Assembly (NCBI RefSeq): GCF_900110255.1
Contig: NZ_FODD01000025.1
Span: 39,979-103,978, forward strand
Direction of reading: 5' to 3'
Origin: Actinacidiphila rubida
Lineage (GTDB): Bacteria; Actinomycetota; Actinomycetes; Streptomycetales; Streptomycetaceae
DNA length: 64,000 nt
Below, piece by piece: positions 7,902-17,100 of the stretch; position 1 is the first letter of the stretch, and each line of letters opens with the position of its first letter. A program made the position numbers and the translations under genes. The notes beneath the pieces are model-generated. The model saw only the letters and a list, made by a program, of their open reading frames with translations. It did no database searches and was not told where the DNA came from.

Positions 7902-7935
7902 CGCCGCCGCACCGCCAACAGGCGGTGCGGCGGCG
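7902..7935. terminator. Bidirectional terminator between convergent genes
   Basis: A perfect 15-bp stem (7902-7916 with 7921-7935) has the loop AACA. It lies between the acyl-CoA dehydrogenase stop at 7887 and the minus-strand permease stop at 7959, so it can serve both transcripts. Confidence 0.8.
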
Positions 7936-7958
7936 GCAGTTCGCGTTCGGGGGCGGCG

Positions 7959-10331
7959 CTACTCGGTGCGCAGCGCGGTCGCCGTGCGGGTTCTGGCGGC
8001 CCAGCTCGCAGGGAGCAGCGCGCCGAGGACGGCGATGAGCAGTCCGCCGAGGGCGAGCGGCACGAGCTGCGCGGCGTGGTACACGGACATGTCGACGGAC
8101 GGGATGCGCGTCCCCGCGGCGTCGCCCATCTTCGGGACGACGTAGTCGTGCAGGGCGATGCCGAGCGGCACCCCGATCAGGCCGGCGAGGGCGCCGATCC
8201 CGGCGACCGAGGTGATGACCATGCCGACGGTCTGCCGGGGTGCCATGCCGAGCGCCTTCATCACCCCGAGGTCGTGGACGCGTTCGCGGGTGTCGAGGAC
8301 GACGGTGTTGAGGACGCCGAGGCCGGCGACGAGGACCAGCATGAGGGTGAGGATCGCGGTGATGGCGTCCATCGCCACGATCGTCGCGCTGACCCGGCCG
8401 GTGGTGGCCTGCGCGCCGACGCCCAGCGGGCGCAGCGCGGCGCTGAGGGCGGCGACGTAGCGGGCGCGGTCGGTGCCGGGCTTCAGCTCGATGCTGAACT
8501 GCCCGCTGCGGACGGTCACTCCGGCGCGGGCGAGGGTGCCCGCGTCGGTGAGGACCCGCATGCCGCCGTCGCCGGTCGTCATGGCCTCCCCCACGATCCG
8601 CACGGGGGTGCTGCGCCCGTCGCCTTCGAGGGTGACGACGTCGCCGACGCGGGTGGCGGTGGCCTGCAGGAAGCGGTGCCCGACGACGGCCTCGCCGGGC
8701 CGGGTGAACCAGCGCCCGGAGACCATCTGGAAGGAGGCCCACGACGAGTCGCCCTGGTAGGCGATGGCGGTGATCGCGTCGGACACCCCGAGGAAGTGCA
8801 CGTCGGTGAACACGCTGGAGAAGTAGGCCCGGGTGCCGGGCTGTGCGGCGATGGCGCGGGCGACGGCCGCGGGGTCGGCCTCCTTGCGCGGGGTCGGCCG
8901 CGCCCCGCCGGCGGTGGCCTCGGGCGGCGCCATGGGGTCCACCTGGACCTGGCCGGGCGAGTCGCGGTCGAGGCCGTGCTGCACGCCGTTGATGGACGCG
9001 CCCAGGCCGTAGGCGAAGGTGACGCCGACGGCGCCGAACACGATCGCGGCCGCGATGGTGGCGGAACGCGCGGGCCGGGCGAACGGCCCGGCCAGGCCCA
9101 GGCTGAGCGGCCGCGGCAGCGGCAGCCGGGCCGCCAGCCGCGCGGCCCACCGCCCGCGGCCCACCTGCGGGGTGCGCCCGATCGCGAGCGCCTCGACGGT
9201 GTGCAGCCGGCCGGCGCGCAGCGCGGGCGCCAGCGCGCTGGCCACGACCAGGGCGAGCACCGCGGCGGGCACGGCGACGTCGATCCAGCCGGCGACCGCC
9301 AACGCCCCGCTGTTGTAGGCCCCTTCGGCCTGCGACAGCAGCGGGATCGAGCCGAGGTTGCCGAGCACGAGCCCCAGCGCGGTGCCCACCGACGCGGGGA
9401 TGAGCGCCTGCCCGACGTAGGCGCGGCCGACCTGGGCCGGGGTGAAGCCGAGGGACTTGAGGATGCCGATGCGGCGGGTGCCGGCGCTGACCGCGCCGCT
9501 GACCACGATCCCGATGATGAGCACGGACATGACCAGGCCGAGGATGCCGAGGGCCATGACGAACGGCACGAACGTGGCCGTCTGCCGGTTCGCGGTGTCC
9601 CGGGTGACCAGGTAGGACTGGGTGCCCCGCAGCGATCCGGCGGGGGCCGCGGCGTTCACGGCGGCCCGGTCGGCGGTCATCGCCGCGGTGCTGCCGGCCT
9701 CCGTGAACCGGTAGAGCATCTGGTAGGTCGGCGCGCTGCCGGGCGGGGTCAGGGCCGCGATCTGCCGGGGCGTCACCCAGGCGTCGGCGGTGTGGGTGGC
9801 CGAGCGGGCGGTGCCGACCACGGTCAGCGCCGGGTCGCCGGGGACGCCGGGCAAGTGGATGGGGGTGCCCAGGAGTTCGGACGGCCCCCAGCCGTCGGTG
9901 ATCACGATCTGGCCCGGGCCGGTGATCCAGTGCCCGGACACGATGGTGAGGTCGTCGACGCCGCCCGCCGCGTCGGCCCGTCCGGCGATGGACAGCACGG
10001 GGTCGACCGGTGGCGGCGCGAGTCCCGCGGGCGGCTGCGGCCGCACGGCGAGCGACAGCAGCGGGAACGGTCCGGCGGCGGCGCTCACGCCGTGCGCGTG
10101 GGCGGTGGCGGCGACCTGGGACCCGGTCGCCCTGCGGGAGTCGAACGCGGCGGTCAGGTGCGCCCCGTGCTGCTTGCCGAAGGTGTGGTCGAACGGTGCC
10201 CGCGAGGCGACGACGAGGCCGGCCGCCATGACCGAGGCGGTCACGGCCGTCATCGTGGTCATGACCATCACCAGGCTCTGCAGGCGGCGTCTGCCGACTC
10301 CCGCGCGCACGATCTTGCCGAGGGCGCTCAT
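7959..10331 (-). CDS. ABC transporter permease, two FtsX domains (MacB-like)
   Basis: This 790-residue inner-membrane permease has the FtsX layout: an N-terminal membrane helix (~20-43), a large outside region, a helix cluster near 260-300 (FVMALGILGLVMSVLIIG) and 330-400, a second outside region, and a final helix trio (TLMLVLVAGLGVLNTVVLDT; GIGALAGLIGVPLGIAL; LVPLALGGLLIAVLGALLPA). It starts at ATG 10331, overlapping the ATPase stop by 4 nt, so the pair is co-translated. Such permeases export peptides or lipoproteins, or sense antimicrobial peptides. The divergent two-component system may control it. Confidence 0.92.
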   Translation of the reverse strand: MSALGKIVRAGVGRRRLQSLVMVMTTMTAVTASVMAAGLVVASRAPFDHTFGKQHGAHLTAAFDSRRATGSQVAATAHAHGVSAAAGPFPLLSLAVRPQPPAGLAPPPVDPVLSIAGRADAAGGVDDLTIVSGHWITGPGQIVITDGWGPSELLGTPIHLPGVPGDPALTVVGTARSATHTADAWVTPRQIAALTPPGSAPTYQMLYRFTEAGSTAAMTADRAAVNAAAPAGSLRGTQSYLVTRDTANRQTATFVPFVMALGILGLVMSVLIIGIVVSGAVSAGTRRIGILKSLGFTPAQVGRAYVGQALIPASVGTALGLVLGNLGSIPLLSQAEGAYNSGALAVAGWIDVAVPAAVLALVVASALAPALRAGRLHTVEALAIGRTPQVGRGRWAARLAARLPLPRPLSLGLAGPFARPARSATIAAAIVFGAVGVTFAYGLGASINGVQHGLDRDSPGQVQVDPMAPPEATAGGARPTPRKEADPAAVARAIAAQPGTRAYFSSVFTDVHFLGVSDAITAIAYQGDSSWASFQMVSGRWFTRPGEAVVGHRFLQATATRVGDVVTLEGDGRSTPVRIVGEAMTTGDGGMRVLTDAGTLARAGVTVRSGQFSIELKPGTDRARYVAALSAALRPLGVGAQATTGRVSATIVAMDAITAILTLMLVLVAGLGVLNTVVLDTRERVHDLGVMKALGMAPRQTVGMVITSVAGIGALAGLIGVPLGIALHDYVVPKMGDAAGTRIPSVDMSVYHAAQLVPLALGGLLIAVLGALLPASWAARTRTATALRTE

Positions 10332-11017
10332 CGGGTGACCGCCCGCTCGTCGCGCGCGAGCCGGCCGTCGACGAGTTCGATGGTGCGGCTCGCGCAGGAG
10401 TCGGCGAGCGCCAGGTCGTGGGTGACGAGCAGGATCGTCTGCCCGTCGGCGTGGAGTTCGGTCAGCAGTTCCCGCACCTCCGCGCCGGAGGCGGTGTCGA
10501 GGGCGCCGGTCGGCTCGTCGGCAAGCAGCAGCGCGGGCCGGTTCATCAGGGCGCGGGCGACCGCGACCCGCTGCCGCTCGCCGCCGGACAGCCGTCCCGG
10601 GTAGGCGCCGGAGTGCCGGTCGATGCCCAGGTAGTCGAGGAGTTCCGCGGCGCGTGCGCGTGCCGCGGCCCGTCCGGCGCCCAGGAGTTGGGCCGGCAGC
10701 AGCACGTTGTCCAGGACCGTCAGGTCGTCCAGCAGGTTGAAGAACTGGAAGACCATGCCGACGCGTTCGCGGCGGAAGCGGGCGGACGCGGCCTCGGACA
10801 GCTCGTCGACCCGCACGCCCGCGACGGTGACGCCGCCCTCGGTCGGCCGGTCGAGCCCGGCGATCATGTTCAGCAGCGTGGACTTGCCGCTGCCGGACGG
10901 GCCGAGCACGGCCAGCGCCTCTCCCGGCTCGACGGTCAGGCTCAGGTCGGCCAGCGCCGGCGGCCCTTCGTCGTATCTCTTGCTCACGTCCCGGATCTCG
11001 ATGATCGGCGTGCTCAC
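10328..11017 (-). CDS. ABC transporter ATP-binding protein (LolD/MacB type)
   Basis: This 229-residue ATPase has Walker A GPSGSGKST, Q-loop GMVFQFFNLLDDLTVLDN, signature LSGGERQRVAVARAL, Walker B LLLADEPTGALD and the H-loop LVTHD. All catalytic motifs are intact. The start is GTG 11017 with a perfect AGGAGG five nt upstream; longer frames upstream lack a site. It powers the FtsX-type permease encoded immediately downstream. Confidence 0.95.
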   Translation of the reverse strand: MSTPIIEIRDVSKRYDEGPPALADLSLTVEPGEALAVLGPSGSGKSTLLNMIAGLDRPTEGGVTVAGVRVDELSEAASARFRRERVGMVFQFFNLLDDLTVLDNVLLPAQLLGAGRAAARARAAELLDYLGIDRHSGAYPGRLSGGERQRVAVARALMNRPALLLADEPTGALDTASGAEVRELLTELHADGQTILLVTHDLALADSCASRTIELVDGRLARDERAVTR

Positions 11018-11226
11018 ACGGTCCTCCTGTGCGGTCGGCTCGGTATGTGCCGAAGGTAGGGAGGGCAGCGGTCCGTGCGCGTCGCCCGCCGTGACGAACG
11101 GCCGTACCGTGGCGGGCGGATCGGGCCGGACGTCATCCTGGGGATGTACGCGGCCGGTGTAGGCGGGCCGGCCGGGCCGCCCGCCGGAGGGATGTGTGCG
11201 GCCGGGCGCCTTGGCACACTGGCCGC
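11018..11226. promoter_or_regulatory. Divergent promoter region, ABC exporter / two-component system
   Basis: These 209 bp separate the exporter operon (minus) from the histidine kinase gene (plus) and must hold both promoters. I see no clear palindromic box for the response regulator. Control of the exporter by the adjacent two-component system is inferred from position. Confidence 0.4.
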
Positions 11227-12549
11227 GTGAACAGGGCTGACGCAATCGCGCGGATACGCGCGCTCCAGGACGTGCTGCGCATGCCGGCCGGCACCCCGCA
11301 GCGTCCGACGCGCTGGGCGTGGGCCGCGGACACCGTGCTCGCGGTGTTCCTCGCGGCCGGCACGGTGAGCGCGACGGGCAGGGGCCAGCAACCGGTCGGG
11401 TTCGCCCCGCCGTTCAGGCCGGCTGGCGTGCCCGTGCCGCCGCGTCCCCCGACGGTGCCGCTGCCGCACCACATCCCCGCCCCCGTGGGTCCGCTGTTCG
11501 ACGTGCGGGCCATCACACCGCCGTGGTGGCTGCTGGTGCTGGCGGTGCTGACCGCGGCGCCGCTGGTGGTGCGCCGGCGCCTGCCGCTGACCGCGCTGTG
11601 CCTGGTGGCCGGCACGACCGTCGTCTACCACCTGGGTGAGGTGCCGGGCACGGGTGGCGACGACGCGGCGTTCTTCACCTTCGCGTCCTGCCTGGTCGCG
11701 GCGTACAGCGCGGCGATGTACAGCCGCAACCGGCGCGCCCTGACGTGGTGCCTGGCCGTGGCCACCGTCCTCGTCATCGGCTTCTACAAGCGGACGTTGC
11801 CGGACTTCACGCCCGGGTTCGTGCCGTTCCTCATGCTGGTCCCGGTGGGCCTCGCCGCCAACACCCTCCACTCCTGGCGGCAGCGGTTCGCGGTGATGGA
11901 GTCCGAGCAGCGGGCCGCGACGCGGCAGGCGGTGGAGGAGGAACGGGCGCGGATCGCACGGGAGTTGCACGACGTCGTCACCCACAACGTCAGCATGATG
12001 ACCGTCCAGGCCGGCGCCGCGCGCAAGGTCATGGACAGCGCACCGGACCAGGCCAAGGAGGCGCTGCTCGCGGTGGAGGCGGGCGGGCGCGCGGCGCTGT
12101 CCGAACTCCGGCACGTGATGGGCCTGTTGACGATGACGGACGACGTCGACCTGGCGCCGCAGCCGGGGTTGGACCAGGTGGGGGTGCTGGCCGGGCGGAT
12201 ACGGGACACCGGCGTGCCGGTGGAGCTGGTGGTGGAGGGCACGGCCGCGGCGCTGCCGCCGGGGGTGGACCTGGCCGCCTACCGGGTGGTGCAGGAGGCG
12301 CTGACCAACACCGTGAAGCACGCGGTGGGCGCGTCGGTGACGATCACCGTGCGGCATCTGCCGGAGGAGCTGCGCATCGAGGTGGCGGACACCGGCGGCG
12401 AGCGCTCGCCGGCCGCGGCGACCGGCAACGCCCGCGGCCTGATCGGGCTGCGGGAACGGCTCGCGGTCTATGGTGGGACCCTCGAGGCCGGCCGGCGGAT
12501 CACCGGCGGTTATCGGGTCAGGGCCGTGATCCCGGTGGGGGGCGTGTGA
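11227..12549 (+). CDS. Sensor histidine kinase (NarL-partner type, HisKA_3)
   Basis: This 440-residue kinase has a membrane sensor region (about 30-220), with a hydrophobic helix near 40-55 and further helices (WWLLVLAVLTAAPLVV; ALTWCLAVATVLVIGFY), and little extracytoplasmic sequence. The dimerisation helix has RIARELHDVVTHNVSMM with phospho-accepting His248. The ATPase domain includes VVQEALTNTVKHA and GLIGLRERLAVYGG. The GTG at 11227 is preferred, but ATG 11281 is possible and no strong ribosome site decides. It overlaps the response regulator by 4 nt. Confidence 0.92.
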   Translation: MNRADAIARIRALQDVLRMPAGTPQRPTRWAWAADTVLAVFLAAGTVSATGRGQQPVGFAPPFRPAGVPVPPRPPTVPLPHHIPAPVGPLFDVRAITPPWWLLVLAVLTAAPLVVRRRLPLTALCLVAGTTVVYHLGEVPGTGGDDAAFFTFASCLVAAYSAAMYSRNRRALTWCLAVATVLVIGFYKRTLPDFTPGFVPFLMLVPVGLAANTLHSWRQRFAVMESEQRAATRQAVEEERARIARELHDVVTHNVSMMTVQAGAARKVMDSAPDQAKEALLAVEAGGRAALSELRHVMGLLTMTDDVDLAPQPGLDQVGVLAGRIRDTGVPVELVVEGTAAALPPGVDLAAYRVVQEALTNTVKHAVGASVTITVRHLPEELRIEVADTGGERSPAAATGNARGLIGLRERLAVYGGTLEAGRRITGGYRVRAVIPVGGV

Positions 12550-13292
12550 GCGGGCAGCTTCAGGGGGGCGGCGACGGTGCGGCAGGCGCTGCTGGGGACG
12601 TCACGGGCGCCGGGCCGGGGACGCGCCTGCGGGTGGTGATCGCCGACGACCAGGCGCTGGTCCGCACCGGGTTCCGGATGATCCTCGCGGCCGACGGCAT
12701 CGAGGTCGCGGCGGAGGCCGCGGACGGCGAGCAGGCGGTGGCCGCGGTCCGCCGCTGCCGGCCCGACGTGGTGCTGATGGACATCCGGATGCCGGGCCTG
12801 GACGGGCTGGAGGCCACCCGCCGCATCCTGACCGGCGCGCCGGGAGACCCGCGGATCGTCATCCTCACCACGTTCGACCTCGACCAGTACGTGTACGCGG
12901 CGCTGGCCGCCGGTGCGAGCGGCTTCCTGCTCAAGGACGTCACGCCGGAGTACCTGGTGGCCGCGGTGCGCATGGTGCGGGCCGGGGACGCGCTGCTGGC
13001 GCCGGCGATCACCCGGCGCCTCGTGGAGCGGTTCGCGGCGCGCGACGGCGGCGCCGAGGCCCTGCACCGCGACCTGGCCGCGCTCACCCCGCGCGAGCTG
13101 GAGGTGCTCGAGCTGCTCGCGACCGGGCTGAGCAACGCGGAGCTGGCCGCCCGGTTCGGGCTCAGCGAGGCGACGGTGAAGACCCATGTGGCGCGGATCC
13201 TGTCGAAGCTGAACCTGCGCGACCGGGCCCAGGCCGTCGTGGTGGCCTACGAGACGGGCCTGGTCACGCCGGGGGCCGAGCCGGCCCGCTGA
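12546..13292 (+). CDS. Response regulator, NarL/FixJ (LuxR-type HTH)
   Basis: This 248-residue regulator has an unstructured ~27-residue lead-in, a receiver domain (VVIADDQALVRTGF; phospho-acceptor Asp79 in VLMDIRMPGLDG; conserved Thr and Lys in ILTTF and FLLKD), and a C-terminal LuxR-type DNA-binding domain (LTPRELEVLELLATGLSN ... SEATVKTHVARIL). The GTG start overlaps the kinase stop (GTGTGA), so the two are co-translated. The likely target is the divergent ABC exporter; this is inferred. Confidence 0.95.
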   Translation: MSGQLQGGGDGAAGAAGDVTGAGPGTRLRVVIADDQALVRTGFRMILAADGIEVAAEAADGEQAVAAVRRCRPDVVLMDIRMPGLDGLEATRRILTGAPGDPRIVILTTFDLDQYVYAALAAGASGFLLKDVTPEYLVAAVRMVRAGDALLAPAITRRLVERFAARDGGAEALHRDLAALTPRELEVLELLATGLSNAELAARFGLSEATVKTHVARILSKLNLRDRAQAVVVAYETGLVTPGAEPAR

Positions 13293-13302
13293 CCGGGTGC
13301 GC

Positions 13303-13440
13303 GACGGCGTAGAACGCGACGGCCGCGGCCGCGCGCCAGCCGCTGCTGTACGGCGGGTCGGTGATGACGGCGTGGACGGACCGATCGGGCAGGGCCTTGA
13401 GCACGGTGCGAAGAAGCTCGGTCAGCGCAACCGCCCGCTC
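13303..13440 (-). pseudogene. Remnant of a DNA methyltransferase N-terminus
   Basis: On the minus strand the frame reads LTELLRTVLKALPDRSVHAV then ITDPPYSSGWRAAAAVAF. The DPPY motif (13348-13359), preceded by a LKALPDxSVHAVITDPPY context, is typical of the catalytic loop of N4/N6 DNA methyltransferases of phage or mobile-element type. The match ends about 20 residues after DPPY, with a stop at 13264, and no start or target-recognition region is present. It is a fragment at the left edge of the accessory block. Confidence 0.65.
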
Positions 13441-13497
13441 CCTCCACCCACCAGGTCCTGCCGTCTCGTCTTCGGCAGTAACGGTGGTGGGTGGAGG
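13441..13497. terminator. Long hairpin downstream of the SUKH gene
   Basis: A perfect 13-bp inverted repeat, CCTCCACCCACCA (13441-13453) and TGGTGGGTGGAGG (13485-13497), encloses an inner CTGCCG/CGGCAG stem. It lies 49 nt after the minus-strand immunity gene stop. It may be a terminator or an old element end; there is no clear T tract. Confidence 0.5.
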
Positions 13498-13545
13498 TTG
13501 AGTCGCGGCGCTCGCCTTTACTGGAAACGCTGCAGGCAGGTAGGA

Positions 13546-14151
13546 CTACAGCGCTGGGCCGGCCGTGACGTTCAGGCCGCGGGAGAGCCAGTCCGATGTC
13601 AGGGTCCAGCGGACGTGCGGAGACTGCACCCAGTCAGGGCTGGGGAAGTCGCCGCTGAGCATGGAGACGAGAAGTCCGACCATTCCGGAGTCGAAGCGGA
13701 AGGTGGTGGCGGGTCCTCGGGCCCACATGACGATCGGCCACCTGTCAGGGTCGTCCCCCTCGGTCAGCCACCAGAAGAGGTCTCCCTGCTCGTTCTCGCC
13801 CCAAGTCAGAAGGCCGCCGGGTTCGGGATACATGGGATAGACGGTGCCGCCCCAGTAGTCCTCGTCGCATCCCTCGAACATCGGAGCGATGTCCGAGACG
13901 TGCCACTCGACGAAGCCCTTGAAACCGGTCGGCATGCCGGGCCTGGCTGATAGGGAAGAAGGGCCGTAGACGAAACACCTCAACGAGCCAGGCGTGCCGA
14001 TCTGGCCCCCTCCATACCGGTCCACGAAGGCCCGGTAGTCCGAAGGGAAATCGAACCCGACCTCAGTCCTCGAATGCTGCCACGGCGGCCCCGCCACGGC
14101 CGCCTGGGGCGGCGGTAGCAGCCTGGTCAGCCGGTCCAACTGATGTGACAC
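13546..14151 (-). CDS. SMI1/KNR4 (SUKH) family immunity protein
   Basis: This 201-residue cytoplasmic protein has the SUKH pattern: FDFPSDYRAFVDRYGGGQIG near the start, then W-rich segments (GFVEWHVSDIAPMFEG, GLLTWGENEQGDLFWWLTEG) and a closing FPSPDWV. SUKH proteins are the commonest immunity proteins for polymorphic nuclease toxins. It starts at GTG 14151 with CAGGAG 7 nt upstream, 18 bp after the stop of the giant Rhs gene and on the same strand. This toxin-then-immunity order is classical. Direct neutralisation of that toxin's C-terminal nuclease is inferred. Confidence 0.88.
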   Translation of the reverse strand: MSHQLDRLTRLLPPPQAAVAGPPWQHSRTEVGFDFPSDYRAFVDRYGGGQIGTPGSLRCFVYGPSSLSARPGMPTGFKGFVEWHVSDIAPMFEGCDEDYWGGTVYPMYPEPGGLLTWGENEQGDLFWWLTEGDDPDRWPIVMWARGPATTFRFDSGMVGLLVSMLSGDFPSPDWVQSPHVRWTLTSDWLSRGLNVTAGPAL

Positions 14152-14169
14152 TGCACTGCTCCTGAAGGG

Positions 14170-17100
14170 CTAGTTACCGAGGTTGGGCAACGTGCTGTTC
14201 GCGTCGTTCGGCACGTAGACCGAATTGCTCGTGCTTGGGCCCCCCGTCAGGCTCTGGGCCAGGTAACTGAGCTGGAACCCGATGGGGATCGTACTCGTCC
14301 TGCTGGAGTAGACCGGCATGGCGAGATACTCGACGGCCATCTTCGCTTTCACTGCCTTTTGGGCCTGCTGCTCGAATGACCGCATGCTGTTGCCCGCCCC
14401 GTAGTTGGTCTGGCGCCAGCAGGCGGCGACGTTCGCCTTCCTTCCACTGCCGCCCAGGACCGATGGCGCCAGGTGACAGCTGTTGACCACGCCACCGTAC
14501 AAGGCCGCAGTCGATTGAGCGGAGGCCATACCGGACGGTTCACTTGCCGAGTTGTACTTCGAGTTCGTCTTCGTCGCACAGACGATGGCGCCCTCGGATC
14601 GGCCTCCGTATCCGGTGGGTGCGTAGTATGCCCAACCTCCGTTCTGGGCATTCGGCTGAGAGCCGGGAGCCGGGTTGTTCAGGCAGGTGGAGGGGGACGG
14701 GTTGTCGGTACCCAGCGGCCCTGGCGGCCGGGGCGCGGGCCCCGGACTGGGATCGGGAGTGGGGTGTGTGTCCGATTCGTCGTCGGGCTGGCCGGCGATG
14801 AAGTCGTTGATGCTGTTGGTGATCGAGTCGACGGAGTCGCCTACGGCAGTCTGCAGGTCCTTGCCGTTCGCCACGTAGTAGGACGTGAGACCGACCAGGA
14901 CGACGGCGGCGGCGGCGGCTTCGAACAGGTCGTCGATGCCGGCGAAGTGCCCGTCATATTCGATGTTGGTGGTGGGGTTGCCGCCGGCGAAGGCGTAGCG
15001 GTTGCCGGTGAGCGGGTTGGTCGACAGCTTCATGTCGGCAAGCGCGCCGTTGTACATGTCCCTGGTGGTGAAGGTGTTCAGGCCGGGGTCGTAGTTCCGG
15101 AAGCCCATGTCGTAGGTGCCGGATGACTGGTCCCAGCGTTTCGCGTTGAACCGGTAGGCGTTGTACGGCTGCTTGGTGGGGTCGCTGGTGTCGGGCTTGT
15201 CGATGCCGGTGAACTCAGTGCCGTCGTTGCTTCCGTAGGCGGTGTAGCCGTAGGTGGCCTTGGTCTGGCCGGTGTCGTCGGTCAGGTTCTCGACATCGCT
15301 GTGGCTGTTGTAGCCGTAGAAGCTGTCCGCGGTCGTTCCGTCGGTGTTGTGGCTGATCTGGGAGAGCCGCTCGCCCCACGGCGAGTACTGGTAGGACTTG
15401 GTGAGCTGGCCGGCCACCGTCTCGTCCAGGACCTGGCCCGACAGACCGAGGTAGGCGTAGTCGGTCGTCTTGCCGTCGGCAGTCTCCGAGGTGGTGCGGT
15501 CCAGCGGGTCGAAGGTGAAGTTCGTGGTACTGGAGGTGCCCCCAGTGCCGAGCTTGGTGTTCTTCACCACGTGGTCGAAGCCGTCGTAGGTGTTGCGCTC
15601 GATGACGGCGCCGGCCGCGGTGACGGTGTCCAGGCGTCCGTACGGGTCGTAGTTGTAGGAGGCGCTGGTGCCGGCGGACGCGGACGACAGCAGCCGGTTG
15701 CGGTCGTAGGTGTAGGTCGTCGCGGTGCCCTGGACGGTCTGCGAGATGACGTTGGCGTTGTCGTCGTGGACGTACGTCTCGGTCGTCGCGCCGTTTCCGG
15801 TCTTGACCGACTTCGCGAGCCGGTCTGCCGGGTCGTAGGTGTAGTCGGTCGTGGAGTTCAGGTACGCGGCGTGGTTGTCGGCGTTCTGCTTGCTCGCGAC
15901 GTCTTCGGCCTTGCTGCCGTCGGCGTCCCAGGTCAGCGTGTGGCTGTCGACGAGCGTGCCGGCCGAGGTCTTCTCGGTCGTGGTGTGCACCTCGCCGGAC
16001 GGCCAGTAGGTGGTGTCGAGCGTGTTGCCGTTGGCCTTGGTCTGCCGCAACTCCTGGGCACGGCTGGTGTACGTGTACGCGGTGGTCTTCGGCGACGCGT
16101 CGGTTGCAGAGTCGCCGACCTTGACCGTCTGGACCAGTTCGCGCAGGTCGTAGGTGTACGCCGAATACTGGCCGGGATGGTCGACGGTCGCAGGCTGGCC
16201 GTCGGGGTCGTAGGTGTAGGACGTGTGGGTCTTCTCCGTGCCGCCGGCCGACTCGGTGACCTTGGCGACCTCGTTGATGCCGTTGTAGTTCACGCCGTAG
16301 GTGTCGACGGCCGTCCCCGGCGAGGAGTCGCCGATCTGGGTGAGGTTGCCGTTGGGGTCGTAGGTGTAGGTGAAGGCGTGCTTCTCGTTGTCGGTGTCGG
16401 CGGTGTTGTCGCGGACCAGCTTCACCGCGTCGGCGGAGACCGTGCCGCCGGCGTTCTGCGCCAGCGAGAGCGACGAGGAGTTGCCCTGCTTGAAGGCGGC
16501 CGAACCGAGCGAGACCCAGGTGCCGGTGTTCTTCGTCTGGTCGACGGTGCTGGTCGAGGTGGTGCCGTCGTCGTGGTGCAGGGTGTAGACAGCTGCCGTG
16601 GAGGCGCCGCTGACCTGCGGGTAGCGGGCGTACATGGTGTACGTGCCGTCCTCGGGCACGTTCAGCTGCCAGGTGAAGGCGTCCGTGCCGGTGCCCGTGG
16701 CATGGGTGCGGTAGTCGTACCCCTGCTCGGTGGTCGGGTCACTCGTCGACGCGGTCGTCCAGGTGCCGGTGGACGAGGTGTTCTGGGTGTCGGAGTTGTC
16801 GGCCAGTACGACCTGCAGGCCGACCGGCACGCCGTCGTCGGTACGGGAGGCCAGCGAGCCGTCGGGATAGTACGACCAGCCCATGGTCCGCGACGAGGAG
16901 CCGCCGGCGGACGTCAGCGTGCGGGCCGTCTGGTTGCCCAGCTCGTCGTAGCCGTAGGTAGTGGTGATGGCCCACGGGTCGGTGGAGGTCTTGGGCAGGC
17001 CGTTGTCGTAGTACGTGTAGGTGGTGTCGTTGCGGACCGTCTGTCCGCTGGACGGCGGTTGGGAGGTCTTGGTGACCTGGCCTGCGTCGTCATAGGAGGT

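Noticed and set aside
6637..9150. Minus-strand open frame spanning the acyl-CoA dehydrogenases and the permease
   Set aside because: Arg/Pro/Ala-rich, no family features, and it crosses a strong terminator and two real genes.
13247..13447. 66-codon minus-strand frame at the methyltransferase remnant
   Set aside because: It is out of frame with the DPPY-bearing remnant and is Arg-rich shadow sequence.
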